NCBI GenBank assembly: GCA_900163555.1
Contig: FUHX01000012.1
Span: 38,758-102,757 of the forward strand
Direction of reading: 5' to 3'
DNA length: 64,000 nt
From: Actinomycetales bacterium JB111
Lineage (GTDB): Bacteria; Actinomycetota; Actinomycetes; Actinomycetales; Actinomycetaceae
Shown here: positions 1 through 7,359 of the stretch, piece after piece
Position numbering within the stretch: the first letter of the stretch is position 1
How the letters are laid out: each line of letters starts with the position of its first letter
The notes under the pieces: generated by a model
What the model saw: the letters and a program-made list of their open reading frames with translations, nothing else
What the model was told of the DNA's origin: nothing
Database searches by the model: none
Made by a program: the position numbers and the translations under genes

Positions 1-81
1 GCCGAGGGCCCGGTAGAAGGCGGACGCCCGGTCGATGTCGCGCGTGAACAGGACGACCTGCGGGGTCCGGAAGAGCGCCAT
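1..81 (-). CDS. VOC/glyoxalase-family protein, N-terminal fragment
   Basis: Only the first 27 codons are inside the window; the rest lies before base 1. The translation begins MALFRTPQVVLFTRDIDRA and continues with SAFYRALG. This is the usual first strand and helix of a vicinal-oxygen-chelate (glyoxalase/bleomycin-resistance) domain, where a partner 'comes in' as x-V-x-F-T-x-D-x-x-x-A-x-x-F-Y-x-x-L-G. The substrate cannot be guessed from this fragment. Reading from the minus strand, the gene starts 22 bases after the stop of the methyltransferase at 104-853 and has the same direction, so the two may be cotranscribed. Confidence 0.7.
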   Translation of the reverse strand, partial: MALFRTPQVVLFTRDIDRASAFYRALG

Positions 82-103
82 CCCGTCAGTCTGGCACCGC
101 GGC

Positions 104-853
104 CTACCGGCCGGCGTTCGCGCTGGTCGGGGCGGATCGCGGGCGCAGGATCGCCTCGGTCTCGTTCTCCTCGACGTCGGTGAGCTCGGCCTCGAGCCCC
201 GCCTGCTCGGCGAGACCGCGGAAGACCTCCGGGGTGAACCAGTGGATGATCCAGTCCCGGTCGTCGACCACGGACTGCGCCCCGGTGACGAGCTCGTAGC
301 GAACCGTCGTGGTCCGGGTGCGGTTGTCCGGGTCGTAGTCCTCGCCGGTCACCGTGTACCGCGCGTCGGAGTCGCCCGCGCGCGCCTCCCGGGGCACGCC
401 GATCTGTTCGGCCGGCGTCGGCCCGGGGACCCACAGCGGCACCAGGGCCGCACCGTCGGGTGACAGGTGGCGGGCGATGGCCCGCAGGGCGGCCAGGGCT
501 GTGGCGTCGTCGGGCAGCAGGTTGAAGGTCGGGCCCGCCAGGTAGACACTCGGGAAGGTCCGCCCCAGCGCAAGGTCCTCCATCCGCTGATGGTGGATCG
601 GGGTGTCGAGCCCGTCGGCGGCCAGCCGCTCGCGCCCGCGCCGCACCATGTCCTCCGACGAGTCGACGCCCTCGAGATCCAGCCCGAGCGCCGCCAGCCG
701 GTAGAACGGTCCGCTGTCCCCGCACCCCAGCTCCAGCGCGGGGGTGCCGTGCTCCTCGATGAAGGCGCGGTAGCGCTCGACGTCGAAATGCGTGCCGCGC
801 AGGACGTTGTAGATCTCGGGGACGATTCCTGTGTAGAAGTCCGCTGGATGCAT
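104..853 (-). CDS. SAM-dependent class I methyltransferase
   Basis: A 249-residue cytosolic protein. The glycine-rich SAM-binding motif I (ALELGCGDSG, residues 39-48) and the acidic end of strand beta-2 (GVDSSEDM, 62-69) are clear, followed by the usual Rossmann order. The C-terminal part contains a WFTPEVFRGLAEQAGLE stretch typical of small-molecule methyltransferases of the Methyltransf_25/11 type. The start is the ATG whose product begins MHPADFYTGIVPE. Longer readings upstream run through low-quality sequence antisense to the next gene. The substrate is unknown. The start codon lies about 100 bases from the divergent hypothetical gene at 950. Confidence 0.85.
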   Translation of the reverse strand: MHPADFYTGIVPEIYNVLRGTHFDVERYRAFIEEHGTPALELGCGDSGPFYRLAALGLDLEGVDSSEDMVRRGRERLAADGLDTPIHHQRMEDLALGRTFPSVYLAGPTFNLLPDDATALAALRAIARHLSPDGAALVPLWVPGPTPAEQIGVPREARAGDSDARYTVTGEDYDPDNRTRTTTVRYELVTGAQSVVDDRDWIIHWFTPEVFRGLAEQAGLEAELTDVEENETEAILRPRSAPTSANAGR

Positions 854-949
854 CGTTCGAGGGTATCCGGGGACCCGGGCGATAACGTCACCGGCGTGGA
901 GGACGCGATCGACACTGACGCACGCCGGCCCGAGTTCGGCCCCGGCGGC

Positions 950-1597
950 ATGGACGACGAGGGCCGGAGGCGCGCCTACGAGGAATGCAACAGCCTCATG
1001 GAGACGCTCGACGCCGCACTCAGGGCGGAGCGGCCCCGTGGGAATCCTCCGTGGCAGGACATCGGGTTCCCCGTGATCGACCGTCAGGTTCACGCCGTCT
1101 TCCCCCTCCTCGTGGCGCCGATGACGCCCGGTGGGGACTCCGCCGCGGAACGGGACTTCATCGATGTCGCCGATCGCCTGTGGTGGCACTGGGGCTACAT
1201 GTACGGGGGACACGGCTACCGGGTGGGGTATTTCTACGATGTCGACGAGTGGGGGCGGAAGGTCCTCAGGGACAAGCTGCAGGCCCACGGCGAGTGGCGC
1301 AGGGACCCGAGGTGGTGGGACATCGGGAGCCACGTCGTCGTGCTCGTGACCGCTCCGTACGCCGATCGCGCGACGGCCCGCTGCGCCCTGCACGTCGTTC
1401 CCCGGGACTGGGTCTTCGCCGGGCACCTGACGCCGAGAACCAATCGGGCGCTCTCGCACTGCCGCACCGTGGAACGCACGGTGGCGGCCGCCGACCTCGA
1501 CTGGGACTGGCCTCAGGACGCGACGGGCGCGCTGAGGGCGACATCCCGGCGGGATGGTGCGGGCGGCGACGCCGAGCCCCGCGCACACGACGAGTAG
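950..1597 (+). CDS. Hypothetical protein, Trp/Tyr-rich
   Basis: A protein of about 215 residues that I do not recognise. It is rich in aromatic residues (for example LWWHWGYMYGGHGY and WRRDPRWWDIGSH), has no signal peptide or membrane segment, and ends in a short polar tail. ATG 950 (MDDEGRRRAYEE) is chosen. GTG 896 and ATG 848 are in frame upstream and would add 18 or 34 residues, the latter overlapping the divergent methyltransferase start. Codon usage is like that of its neighbours. The high GC also opens the other frames here, so existence is likely but not certain. Confidence 0.55.
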   Translation: MDDEGRRRAYEECNSLMETLDAALRAERPRGNPPWQDIGFPVIDRQVHAVFPLLVAPMTPGGDSAAERDFIDVADRLWWHWGYMYGGHGYRVGYFYDVDEWGRKVLRDKLQAHGEWRRDPRWWDIGSHVVVLVTAPYADRATARCALHVVPRDWVFAGHLTPRTNRALSHCRTVERTVAAADLDWDWPQDATGALRATSRRDGAGGDAEPRAHDE

Positions 1598-1667
1598 GTA
1601 CACGGCGGGCCCGACGCCGGCCCCCGACCCGTGCCACACTCGACGCACACGGGCGAGGGGAGTGGCC

Positions 1668-1883
1668 ATGGCGACGCCGGACGTGCGGCCGGTCGGAGAC
1701 CTGCCGAACGAGATGGGCAAGACCGCCCCACGGGAGCTGCAGCGGGCCGGGATCGACTCCCTCGCCAAGGTGAGCGAGCACTCGGAGAAGGAGCTCCTCA
1801 CGATCCACGGGGTCGGACCGAAGTCGATCAGGATCCTGCGGGCGGCGCTCGCCGACCGGGGCCTCGCCCTCCGCGACGGCTGA
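1668..1883 (+). CDS. Small helix-hairpin-helix protein
   Basis: A 71-residue protein starting at ATG 1668 behind a purine-rich stretch (gaggggag). Almost all of it is one HhH-like region. After MATPDVRPVGDLPNEMGKTA comes a first helix (RELQRAGIDSLAKVSEHSEKELLTI), then the hairpin HGVGPKSIRILRAAL. The G-V-G-P-K turn is the part that contacts the DNA backbone in HhH proteins. Stand-alone proteins of this size are common in actinobacteria and are usually annotated as DNA-binding or helix-hairpin-helix proteins of unknown role. A nucleic-acid-binding role is inferred from the motif only. Confidence 0.75.
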   Translation: MATPDVRPVGDLPNEMGKTAPRELQRAGIDSLAKVSEHSEKELLTIHGVGPKSIRILRAALADRGLALRDG

Positions 1884-1989
1884 CCAGCCTCCGGCGACCA
1901 CTCCCGCCACCAGGACCCCTAGTCTGAGGTCACTGTCGTGTCGCTGCCTATCGAGGAGCCCCGTAGACGACGTCAACGCCAATGACCTG

Positions 1990-2337
1990 GTGGCCTTCGT
2001 CGTCGAGGTCGTCGCCTTCGTGAGCCTGGGGATCTGGGGGTGGCGGCACGGCTTCGGCGACTCCACCGCGGGGAAGTGGCTCGGCATGCTGGCCGTCCTC
2101 GCCGTCGCGGTCGCGTTGTGGGCGTTGTTCGTCTCGCCGCAGTCCGTCTTCACCGTCCCCGCGCTCGAGCTCGTCCTCAGGGTGGTGATCCTGGGGTGCG
2201 GGGTCCTTGCGCTCGGCACGATCGCCGGGACGGCCTGGGCGGTGGCCTTCGGCCTGATCGCCGCCGCGAACTCGCCCTCGTCTACGTGGGACCGTTCGCC
2301 CGCCGACCCGGCGGGGCCGCGGTTCGGCCGCCCGTAG
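1990..2337 (+). CDS. YrdB-family (DUF2568) small membrane protein
   Basis: About 115 residues with three to four hydrophobic segments: VVEVVAFVSLGIWGW near the N-terminus, WLGMLAVLAVAVALWALFV, LVLRVVILGCGVLALG and GTAWAVAFGLIAA. The pattern E-x-x-A-x-x-x-L-G-x-W-G-W, followed by W-x-x-F-V-S-P, is the signature of the YrdB/DUF2568 family of inner-membrane proteins of unknown function. GTG 1990 is the only reasonable start codon in frame. It removes a few residues that family members usually have, so the true start may be a rarer codon upstream (CTG 1987). The C-terminal tail after residue 95 is polar and poorly conserved. Confidence 0.7.
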   Translation: MAFVVEVVAFVSLGIWGWRHGFGDSTAGKWLGMLAVLAVAVALWALFVSPQSVFTVPALELVLRVVILGCGVLALGTIAGTAWAVAFGLIAAANSPSSTWDRSPADPAGPRFGRP

Positions 2338-2346
2338 TGTGGTCGC

Positions 2347-2811
2347 GTGCCGAGGGTGATCTTCATGTGCGGGCCTGCGGGGGCGGGCAAGACGACGCAC
2401 GCCCGCAGCCTCGAGGCCGACGGGTTCGTCCGCCTGTCCTTCGACCAGGAGGCGTGGGACCGGGGCATCCGGCGCATGCCGTTGGATCCGCGGGACCACC
2501 GCGCGATCGAGTCCGACCTCAGGCGCCGGCTCGTCGACCTGCTCGCCGAGGGGCGCGACGTCGTCCTCGACCTCTCGTTCTGGTCCCGGGCCATGCGCGA
2601 CGACTGGCGGTGCCTGCTCGCGCCGTCGGGCGTGCTGCCGGAGACGATCTATCTCGCGACGGACCGCGCCACGTGCCTGGCGCGCGTGGCCGCGCGCGCC
2701 CGGGCCCACGCCGACGATTTCGCGCTCGATCCCGACGTCGCCGAGTCGTACGTCGACCACTTCGAGCCCCCGACGCCGGACGAGGGCCCGCTGCTGGTCG
2801 TCTCGCCCTGA
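2347..2811 (+). CDS. P-loop AAA/kinase-like ATP-binding protein
   Basis: A 154-residue protein starting at GTG 2347, nine bases after the preceding stop. The Walker A motif GPAGAGKTT is at residues 9-17. A short beta strand with acidic end (DVVLDLSFWSR) serves as Walker B, and an arginine-rich lid region (RDDWRCL, RVAARARAH) follows. This layout matches the small zeta-toxin/AAA_33 kinase-like family that phosphorylates small molecules, such as antibiotics or nucleosides. No partner antitoxin is visible nearby, so I do not call it a toxin. The substrate is unknown. Confidence 0.75.
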   Translation: MPRVIFMCGPAGAGKTTHARSLEADGFVRLSFDQEAWDRGIRRMPLDPRDHRAIESDLRRRLVDLLAEGRDVVLDLSFWSRAMRDDWRCLLAPSGVLPETIYLATDRATCLARVAARARAHADDFALDPDVAESYVDHFEPPTPDEGPLLVVSP

Positions 2812-2839
2812 ACGGGACTCGTCCGTATTGCCGCGCGTC

Positions 2840-3664
2840 TCAGTGTGCGGCGGGCTTGACGGCTCTCACGAGTGCCGAGTGCATGCCCTGGGCAACCTCA
2901 TGCGTGAACGCGACCTCGGCGTCGACGAACCCCGCGGCCGCCAGCCCGTCCAGGTACTCGGACCGGGACAGCGCGCCCGCGATGCAGCCGACGAACGAGC
3001 CCCGCTCGGCCCGCGCGGTCGGCGAGAGGTCGTCGTCGGCGACGACGTCGGTCACCCCGATGCGTCCGCCGGGGACGAGGACGCGGGCCATCTCCGCGAG
3101 AACGGCCGGCTTGTCGGCCGCGAGGTTGATGACGCAGTTGGAGATCACGACGTCGACCGAGGCGTCGGCCAGCGGCACGCCCTCGATCGTTCCCTTGAGG
3201 AAGCGCACGTTCGTCGCCCCCGCCCGCGCCCGGTTCGTCTCGGCGAGCGCGAGCATCTCGTCCGTCATGTCGACCCCGTAGGCGAAGCCCGTCGGGCCGA
3301 CCCGGCGCGCGGACAGCAGGACGTCGATCCCGCCGCCTGAGCCGAGATCGAGCACGGTCTCTCCCTCGTGCAGGTCGGCGACCGCCGTCGGGTTGCCGCA
3401 GCCGAGCGACGCCGCCACCGCCTCGGCGGGGAGCTCGCCCTGCTGGTCGGCGAAGTAGAGCGAGGCGCCGAACCCGGTGCCGATCGTGGGCGCGCCGCGC
3501 GGCGTCACCTCGCAGCACGACGTTGTCGGGTCGCCCGCACTCGACGTGCAGCTTGTGCTCCCGGCGATCGCGAGCGGGAAGCGAACGTCCTGGGTGGCCG
3601 CGACGGCGGCCGCCGCGTAGGCGGCGCGGACGCGCTCGCGGGTCTCGTTCGCCTGGTCGGTCAT
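2840..3664 (-). CDS. arsM: Arsenite S-adenosylmethionine methyltransferase
   Basis: A 274-residue protein that would methylate As(III) in the cytosol using SAM. The SAM motif is [11 protein letters not shown] (residues 104-114). Conserved cysteines are seen at 50/51 ([11 protein letters not shown]), 177 ([11 protein letters not shown]) and 227 (FVGCIAGAL). Cys177 and Cys227 are 50 residues apart, the spacing of the As(III)-binding pair known in ArsM proteins, and the SNCVINL motif is diagnostic. The start is ATG 3664; an upstream ATG (MEGRRM) would overlap the operator. The gene is divergent from arsR, with an 18-bp palindrome at 3677-3694 just before its start, which suggests direct ArsR control. 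There is no arsB, acr3 or arsC in the window, so methylation may be the output of this small locus. Confidence 0.93.
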   Translation of the reverse strand: MTDQANETRERVRAAYAAAAVAATQDVRFPLAIAGSTSCTSSAGDPTTSCCEVTPRGAPTIGTGFGASLYFADQQGELPAEAVAASLGCGNPTAVADLHEGETVLDLGSGGGIDVLLSARRVGPTGFAYGVDMTDEMLALAETNRARAGATNVRFLKGTIEGVPLADASVDVVISNCVINLAADKPAVLAEMARVLVPGGRIGVTDVVADDDLSPTARAERGSFVGCIAGALSRSEYLDGLAAAGFVDAEVAFTHEVAQGMHSALVRAVKPAAH

Positions 3665-3676
3665 GCGACGTCCTTC

Positions 3677-3694
3677 CATCGACGTGTATCGATG
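3677..3694. promoter_or_regulatory. Probable ArsR operator between arsM and arsR
   Basis: A perfect inverted repeat CATCGA-CGTGTA-TCGATG, 13 bases upstream of the arsM start codon. A further right-hand half site (ATCGATG, 3714-3720) lies nearer the arsR start at 3750. Position and symmetry fit binding of an ArsR dimer that represses both divergent genes. The assignment is inferred from location. Confidence 0.65.
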
Positions 3695-3749
3695 GGAACA
3701 CCCTGCAGGACATATCGATGCACGTCAATGCGACGGGTAGGGTGGCGGC

Positions 3750-4106
3750 ATGACGACCGCGGCCGACCTGACGATCACCCAGGTGGGGGACGGTGCGTGC
3801 TGCTCACCGATGGCCGGGGCGCCGATGGACGACTCGAGCGCGAACCGCCTCGCGCGCTCCTTCAAGGCGCTCGGGGACCCCACGCGGCTCCGGCTCGTCT
3901 CGCTCATCGCCGCCTCGGACGGCAGCGAGGCCTGCATCTGCGACCTGACGGGCCCGGTCGGTCTGAGTCAGCCCACGGTCTCCCACCACATGAAGACCCT
4001 CGCCGACGCCGGACTGGTCACCCGGGAGCAGCGCGGCAGGTGGGCGTACTACCGCCTCGACGACGACGCGTTCGACCACCTGCGCGCGGCGCTCGCCCCG
4101 GAGTGA
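3750..4106 (+). CDS. arsR: ArsR-family arsenic-responsive repressor
   Basis: A 118-residue winged-helix protein. The DNA-recognition region is LSQPTVSHHMKTLADAGLV (residues 72-90), preceded by LGDPTRLRLVSLIA (41-54), the ArsR signature. Cysteines occur as an adjacent N-terminal pair (Cys17, Cys18) and as a Cys62-x-Cys64 pair in EACICDL. This resembles the Corynebacterium glutamicum ArsR type, in which an N-terminal Cys pair and one helix Cys bind As(III). It is therefore expected to release the arsM/arsR operator when arsenite binds. It is transcribed away from arsM. Confidence 0.9.
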   Translation: MTTAADLTITQVGDGACCSPMAGAPMDDSSANRLARSFKALGDPTRLRLVSLIAASDGSEACICDLTGPVGLSQPTVSHHMKTLADAGLVTREQRGRWAYYRLDDDAFDHLRAALAPE

Positions 4107-4114
4107 TCGCGGGA

Positions 4115-4130
4115 GACGGCCTCCGCCGTC
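4115..4130. terminator. Hairpin between convergent arsR and ankyrin gene
   Basis: GACGGC-CTCC-GCCGTC, a perfect 6-bp stem with a 4-base loop just after the arsR stop. There is no strong T run. It could act on both strands, since the genes converge here. Confidence 0.4.
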
Positions 4131-4163
4131 GTTCCGTCCCGTTCGTGAGTCCCGGGCTGCGAG

Positions 4164-4823
4164 TCAGGCGCGGAGGAACTGGGTGACCGGCTCCGGGCCG
4201 TAGAAGTCAGCGAGCGTCTTGTCGCCCGACCTGGGGTCGACGTGGTCCAGGTCCGCGCCGTGCGAAACGAGGGTGTCGAAGATGCGCCTCAGGTCCTCGA
4301 CCAGCTCCGGGTTGAGCGGCTTGGGGTCCACCCAGTCGGGGTCGTTGTGGTGGTAGGACGGCAGGATCTGCCGGGCGTCCAGGGTCGCGCGGGCGAGCGA
4401 GGTGTTGCCGTACGAGTCGGTGACGCCGACGTCGGCGCCGGAGTCGAGGAGGTGCTCCAGGGCGGCGAAGGCGTCGTCGGCCCGCTCGGCGGTGTTGCGG
4501 AACCGCCAGGGGTCCTCCTCGCGCCAGGTCGGCGCGAGCCAGCGGGAGCGCTGGACGGCGGCCATGATCGCGTGGTGGAGCACGGGCATCGCCCACGGCT
4601 CGCGCTCGGAGTGCTCGATGAAGTTCGGGTCCGCCCCCGCCTCCAGCAGCAGGGCGGCGATCTCGAACTGGCCGTGCCGGTAGGCGACCTGCAGCGTCGA
4701 CTGACCCGCGTACTTCTTCGGGGTCTTCGCCGCGAGCGCCGTCGCCTCCGCCGGCTTGCCCTCGAGGCGCCGACGAACCGCCTCGACGTCTCCGTCGATG
4801 ATCTCCGTGAACACTGCCCGCAT
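4164..4823 (-). CDS. Ankyrin-repeat protein
   Basis: A 219-residue protein without signal peptide. Ankyrin-type repeats can be read around residues 1-30 (IIDGDVEAVRRRLE), 45-70 (GQSTLQVAYRHGQFEIAALLLEAGADPN), 105-150 (FAALEHLLDSGADVGVTDSYGNTSLARA) and 180-205 (LRRIFDTLVSHGADLDHVD). The repeated L-L-x-x-G-A-D-x-x-x-x-D turns are typical. Such proteins usually mediate protein-protein contacts; the partner is unknown. ATG 4823 is chosen because it begins the first repeat; the open frame upstream shows no family resemblance. Confidence 0.8.
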   Translation of the reverse strand: MRAVFTEIIDGDVEAVRRRLEGKPAEATALAAKTPKKYAGQSTLQVAYRHGQFEIAALLLEAGADPNFIEHSEREPWAMPVLHHAIMAAVQRSRWLAPTWREEDPWRFRNTAERADDAFAALEHLLDSGADVGVTDSYGNTSLARATLDARQILPSYHHNDPDWVDPKPLNPELVEDLRRIFDTLVSHGADLDHVDPRSGDKTLADFYGPEPVTQFLRA

Positions 4824-4903
4824 GCCGATTCCGATCCCGTGAGCCCACCCGACCTGTCGGGGTTCAGCGTAGTGCCGGGGCTCCGGCCCCCACCGCGGGG
4901 GCC

Positions 4904-5383
4904 TCAGCCGAGCCGTACGAACGACCGGAGCGGATGCTCCAGGTCCCGGATCTCCGTGAACCCCATCGCCTCGTAGAACGCCCGCTGCGCGGGCTCGTCG
5001 TCGGTGAGGAGAACCTGCTGCCGGACGTCGTCGAACGGCTCGAGGGCTCGCCTGAACAGCTCCGCCCCGATGCCGGTCCGACGGCGGGTGGGCGCCACGA
5101 GGATGTCCTGCAGGTAGACGATCGTCCACCCGTCCCCGACGACGCGCGCGAGGCCGGCCAGTCGATCCCCGTCCCAGGCGGTCACCACCCGCAGTGAGGC
5201 GGCGACCGCCGCCTCGAGCCGCGCGGGATCCCTCGTGTACGCCGACCATCCGACCGACCCGTAGAGGTCGACGAGGTCGTCACGACCGACCTCGCGGTCG
5301 AGCCGGTAGTTGATGGACGTGAGGGCCTCACCGGTCGTCGTCGCACCGTCGGGCGTCCGGGAGTCGTCGGCACGGCGGGTCAT
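4904..5383 (-). CDS. GNAT-family N-acetyltransferase
   Basis: A 159-residue protein. The N-terminal 20 residues are polar and probably disordered. The GNAT core begins near YRLDREVGRDDLVDLY. The acetyl-CoA-binding strand and pyrophosphate loop are seen as IVYLQDILVAPTRRRTGIGAELFRRAL (about residues 88-114, with R-R-T-G-I-G as the Q/RxxGxG loop). The motif RAFYEAMGFTEI near residue 135 is the usual domain end. The acceptor substrate is not predictable. It is followed in the same direction by the O-methyltransferase gene at 5393-6122 across a very short gap. Confidence 0.88.
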   Translation of the reverse strand: MTRRADDSRTPDGATTTGEALTSINYRLDREVGRDDLVDLYGSVGWSAYTRDPARLEAAVAASLRVVTAWDGDRLAGLARVVGDGWTIVYLQDILVAPTRRRTGIGAELFRRALEPFDDVRQQVLLTDDEPAQRAFYEAMGFTEIRDLEHPLRSFVRLG

Positions 5384-5392
5384 GGGTGCAAC

Positions 5393-6122
5393 CTAGTTGT
5401 CGCCGTCGGGGACGTCCCCGGTGCGGCGGGCGATGATCAGCCCGTCCCAGCCCTTGACGCCGACCGTCTGGACGGCCGTCGCCTCGAGCCCCGGATGCTC
5501 GGCGATGTCCCCGCGTGACCGCCCGGACGCCCTGCACCCTCGGGTCGGCGCTCGCGGCGTCGGTCACCGCGCCGTTCCGCACGACGTTGTCGATCACGAT
5601 GAGCGACCCCGGGCGGGTGAGCTCCATGGCGGCGGCCAGGTACCGGGGATTGTTGGGCTTGTCGGCGTCGATGAAGACGAGGTCGAACGGCTCGGTCCGG
5701 TCGTCGATGAGGGCTGCCGCGGAGTCGGCCGCGGCGCCCACGCGCACCTCCACCCGGTCGGACACGCCGGCGCGCCGGAGGTTCTCCCGCGCGATCGCGG
5801 CGTTGGACTCCTCGAGCTCGAGGGTGACGACGCGGCCCGTCTCGCCCACCGCGTGGGCGAACCAGATGGTCGAGTAGCCGGCGAGCGTGCCGAACTCCAG
5901 GACCCGCCGCGCGCCACTTACCTGGGCCAGCAGCGCCAGCAGCGCGCCCTGGTTGGCGGCCACCTCGGCGTTCGGCATGGTCGTGTCGGCGCACGAACGG
6001 CGGGCCTCGACGAGGGCGTCGTCCTCGCTGATCAGGGCGCCGGTGAAGTAGTCGTCGACCTCCCGCCAGGCCGCGGGCGACTCGTAGCGATGGGCCGGGG
6101 GCGCGTCCTCGTGACCGGTCAT
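5393..6122 (-). pseudogene. O-methyltransferase with apparent +1 frameshift
   Basis: The gene reads as a class I O-methyltransferase of the catechol/caffeoyl-CoA type (Methyltransf_3). From ATG 6122 the frame gives RRVLEFGTLAGYSTIWFA (SAM motif I), VFIDADKPNNPRYL (metal/catalytic Asp region) and LIVIDNVVRNG. After VQGVRAVTR the correct continuation (DIAEHPGLEAT..., then VKGWDGLIIARRTGD and a stop at 5393-5395) lies in the next frame. Removing one C from the CCCC at 5509-5512 restores a single frame of about 242 residues ending in the family's usual GWDG(L/I) terminus. It may be a real mutation, a phase-variable tract or a sequencing error. Without correction the protein would have a long unrelated tail running into the GNAT gene. 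Confidence 0.8.
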
Positions 6123-6192
6123 GGCCCCAGTCTGACACCGGGCAGGGCGGACGGGCCCCGGCACCCGCGCGCGTGGGGAGGCGGCCGCGTCG

Positions 6193-6486
6193 TCAGCCCG
6201 CCGGCTTCGTTGCGACGCCGTCGAGCCAGAGCGTGTCGGACTCGTCGGAGTGGCTGCCGTCGGTGCCGACGTGCTTCCCGCTGATCGTCGGCCCCTTGGT
6301 GATGACATGGACCATCGCCATGCCGTGCCCGCGGCCGAGCCCGTAGTCGTCCTTGAGCCACGCGAGGATCTCTCCGGCCTTCACGCCCTCGGCGTCGAGC
6401 CCCTTCTCGCGGGCGATCTCGATGAGCTGTCGCGGCGTGAGTCGGGTCTTCTTCTCGACGGCGTCGAGGTAGGCCTGGAACGACAT
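6193..6486 (-). CDS. DUF4287-domain protein
   Basis: A 97-residue soluble protein beginning MSFQAYLDAVEKKTRLTPRQ. The first 60 residues match the DUF4287 pattern: helix with Y-x-x-x-V-E-x-K-T-G/R-x-T-P, then EIAREKGL, GEILAWLKDDYGLGRGHGMAMVHVI. Members are small and of unknown role; several are fused to DUF5655 'transport' domains or occur near SRPBCC proteins. The C-terminal 35 residues are polar. It is encoded just after the DHFR-like gene at 6510-7067 in the same direction, 23 bases apart, so cotranscription is likely. Confidence 0.8.
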   Translation of the reverse strand: MSFQAYLDAVEKKTRLTPRQLIEIAREKGLDAEGVKAGEILAWLKDDYGLGRGHGMAMVHVITKGPTISGKHVGTDGSHSDESDTLWLDGVATKPAG

Positions 6487-6509
6487 CGTTCCCCCTTCGT
6501 GGGCGTCGG

Positions 6510-7067
6510 TCAGTCTGCGCGTCGATAATGCACGTCGACGACCCCGTTGGACAGGGGTCGGGTGGAGATGAGCTCGAGCCGCCGGGTCTGCCGCAGTCCG
6601 TCGCTGAACAGCGTGGGACCGTGGCCGGCGATGCGCGGGTGGACGAGGAAGCGGTACTCGTCGACCAGGTCCAGTCGGTCCAGCGCGACCGCGAGGCGGC
6701 CGCTCCCGACGAGAACGCCCGCGGGCGTGGCCTCCTTCAGGCGCCGGACGGCCGTTCCCAGCTCGCCCGTGAGCAGGTGGGTGTTGGTCCAGGTGAAGTC
6801 CCTACGGGTCGACGAGACCACGTACTTCGGCTTGGTCTCGAGGACGGTCGCCCACTCCCGCTCCGACGCCGCCGCCTCCTGCTCTCCGGCCGCGATCGGT
6901 GGCCAGGCGGACTCCATCATCTCGTAGGTGTCGCGGCCCCAGAGCATGGCCCCGCAGTCCCGGAGCATCCCCGTGAACAGCGCGAGCGTCTCGTCGTCGG
7001 CGATGCCCACGTCGTGCGCGAGGCAGCCGTCGAGGGTGAGGTTGATGCTGAACGTCAGGCGTCCCAT
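6510..7067 (-). CDS. Dihydrofolate-reductase-like (RibD C-terminal) protein
   Basis: A 185-residue NADPH-binding-type protein. It begins MGRLTFSINLTLDGC, the strand and loop of the RibD_C/DHFR-like fold. LWGRDTYEMME and WPPIAAG follow, where the family has 'G-R-x-T-Y/F-E'. A nucleotide-binding loop is seen as LLTGELGTAVRRLKEATPAGVLVGSGRLA, and a closing hairpin as YRFLVHPRIAGHGPTLFSDGL. Members of this group (often called YyaP/YwjB-like) have unassigned substrates. It is not the essential folA-type DHFR. The start is ATG 7067. Confidence 0.85.
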   Translation of the reverse strand: MGRLTFSINLTLDGCLAHDVGIADDETLALFTGMLRDCGAMLWGRDTYEMMESAWPPIAAGEQEAAASEREWATVLETKPKYVVSSTRRDFTWTNTHLLTGELGTAVRRLKEATPAGVLVGSGRLAVALDRLDLVDEYRFLVHPRIAGHGPTLFSDGLRQTRRLELISTRPLSNGVVDVHYRRAD

Positions 7068-7182
7068 CCCCGGAGCCTAGGGGTGTGGGAGGGCCCGGTC
7101 GAGGGCTTTCTGGGACGCCGGTCACTGTTCGAGGGCCCTCACAAAGTGTTGTCCGTAGACACACCCGGGACGCCCGGGAAAC

Positions 7183-7296
7183 CATCGTTCCTCGAAGGGG
7201 AGTAGCTCCTCCGGACCCCGGTCCGGTTGCGCTGCGTCGACATGCTGGTCGCCGAGGTGGGTGGCCCGGCGCAGCACCTCGCAGCAGCGGGGCGGG
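7183..7296 (+). ncRNA. yybP-ykoY-like (manganese) riboswitch
   Basis: The leader of the exchanger gene contains GGGGAGTAGC (7197-7206), then a perfect CCGGACC/GGTCCGG hairpin (7211-7226), then GCGTCGACATGCTGG (7234-7248). GGGGAGUAG followed by GUCGACAU-like sequence is the conserved pair of internal loops of the yybP-ykoY RNA, which senses Mn2+. These RNAs are known to precede cation exporters of this kind. Boundaries are approximate. A covariance-model search (Rfam yybP-ykoY) would settle it. Confidence 0.75.
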
Positions 7297-7332
7297 CGAG
7301 ACCTTCGGCCCTTGCCGTGGCCGAAGATCTCG
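7297..7332 (+). promoter_or_regulatory. Expression-platform hairpin of the riboswitch
   Basis: CGAGACCTTCGGCC (7297-7310) can pair with GGCCGAAGATCTCG (7319-7332) with one mismatch, giving a long stem with an 8-base loop. It stands between the aptamer and the ribosome binding site (GAGGAG, 7349-7354). There is no T run, so it may work as a factor-assisted terminator or by altering translation. Confidence 0.5.
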
Positions 7333-7359
7333 ATCGCGGCGTGTTGACGAGGAGTGCTT

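Noticed and set aside
104..1801. A 565-codon open frame on the minus strand covering the methyltransferase and sequence beyond it
   Set aside because: Only the part up to 853 has family motifs; the upstream part is antisense to two plus-strand genes and open only because of the high GC content.
2347..2811. Zeta-toxin of a toxin-antitoxin pair
   Set aside because: The Walker motif fits, but no antitoxin-like gene is adjacent and the neighbouring small gene is a DUF2568 membrane protein.
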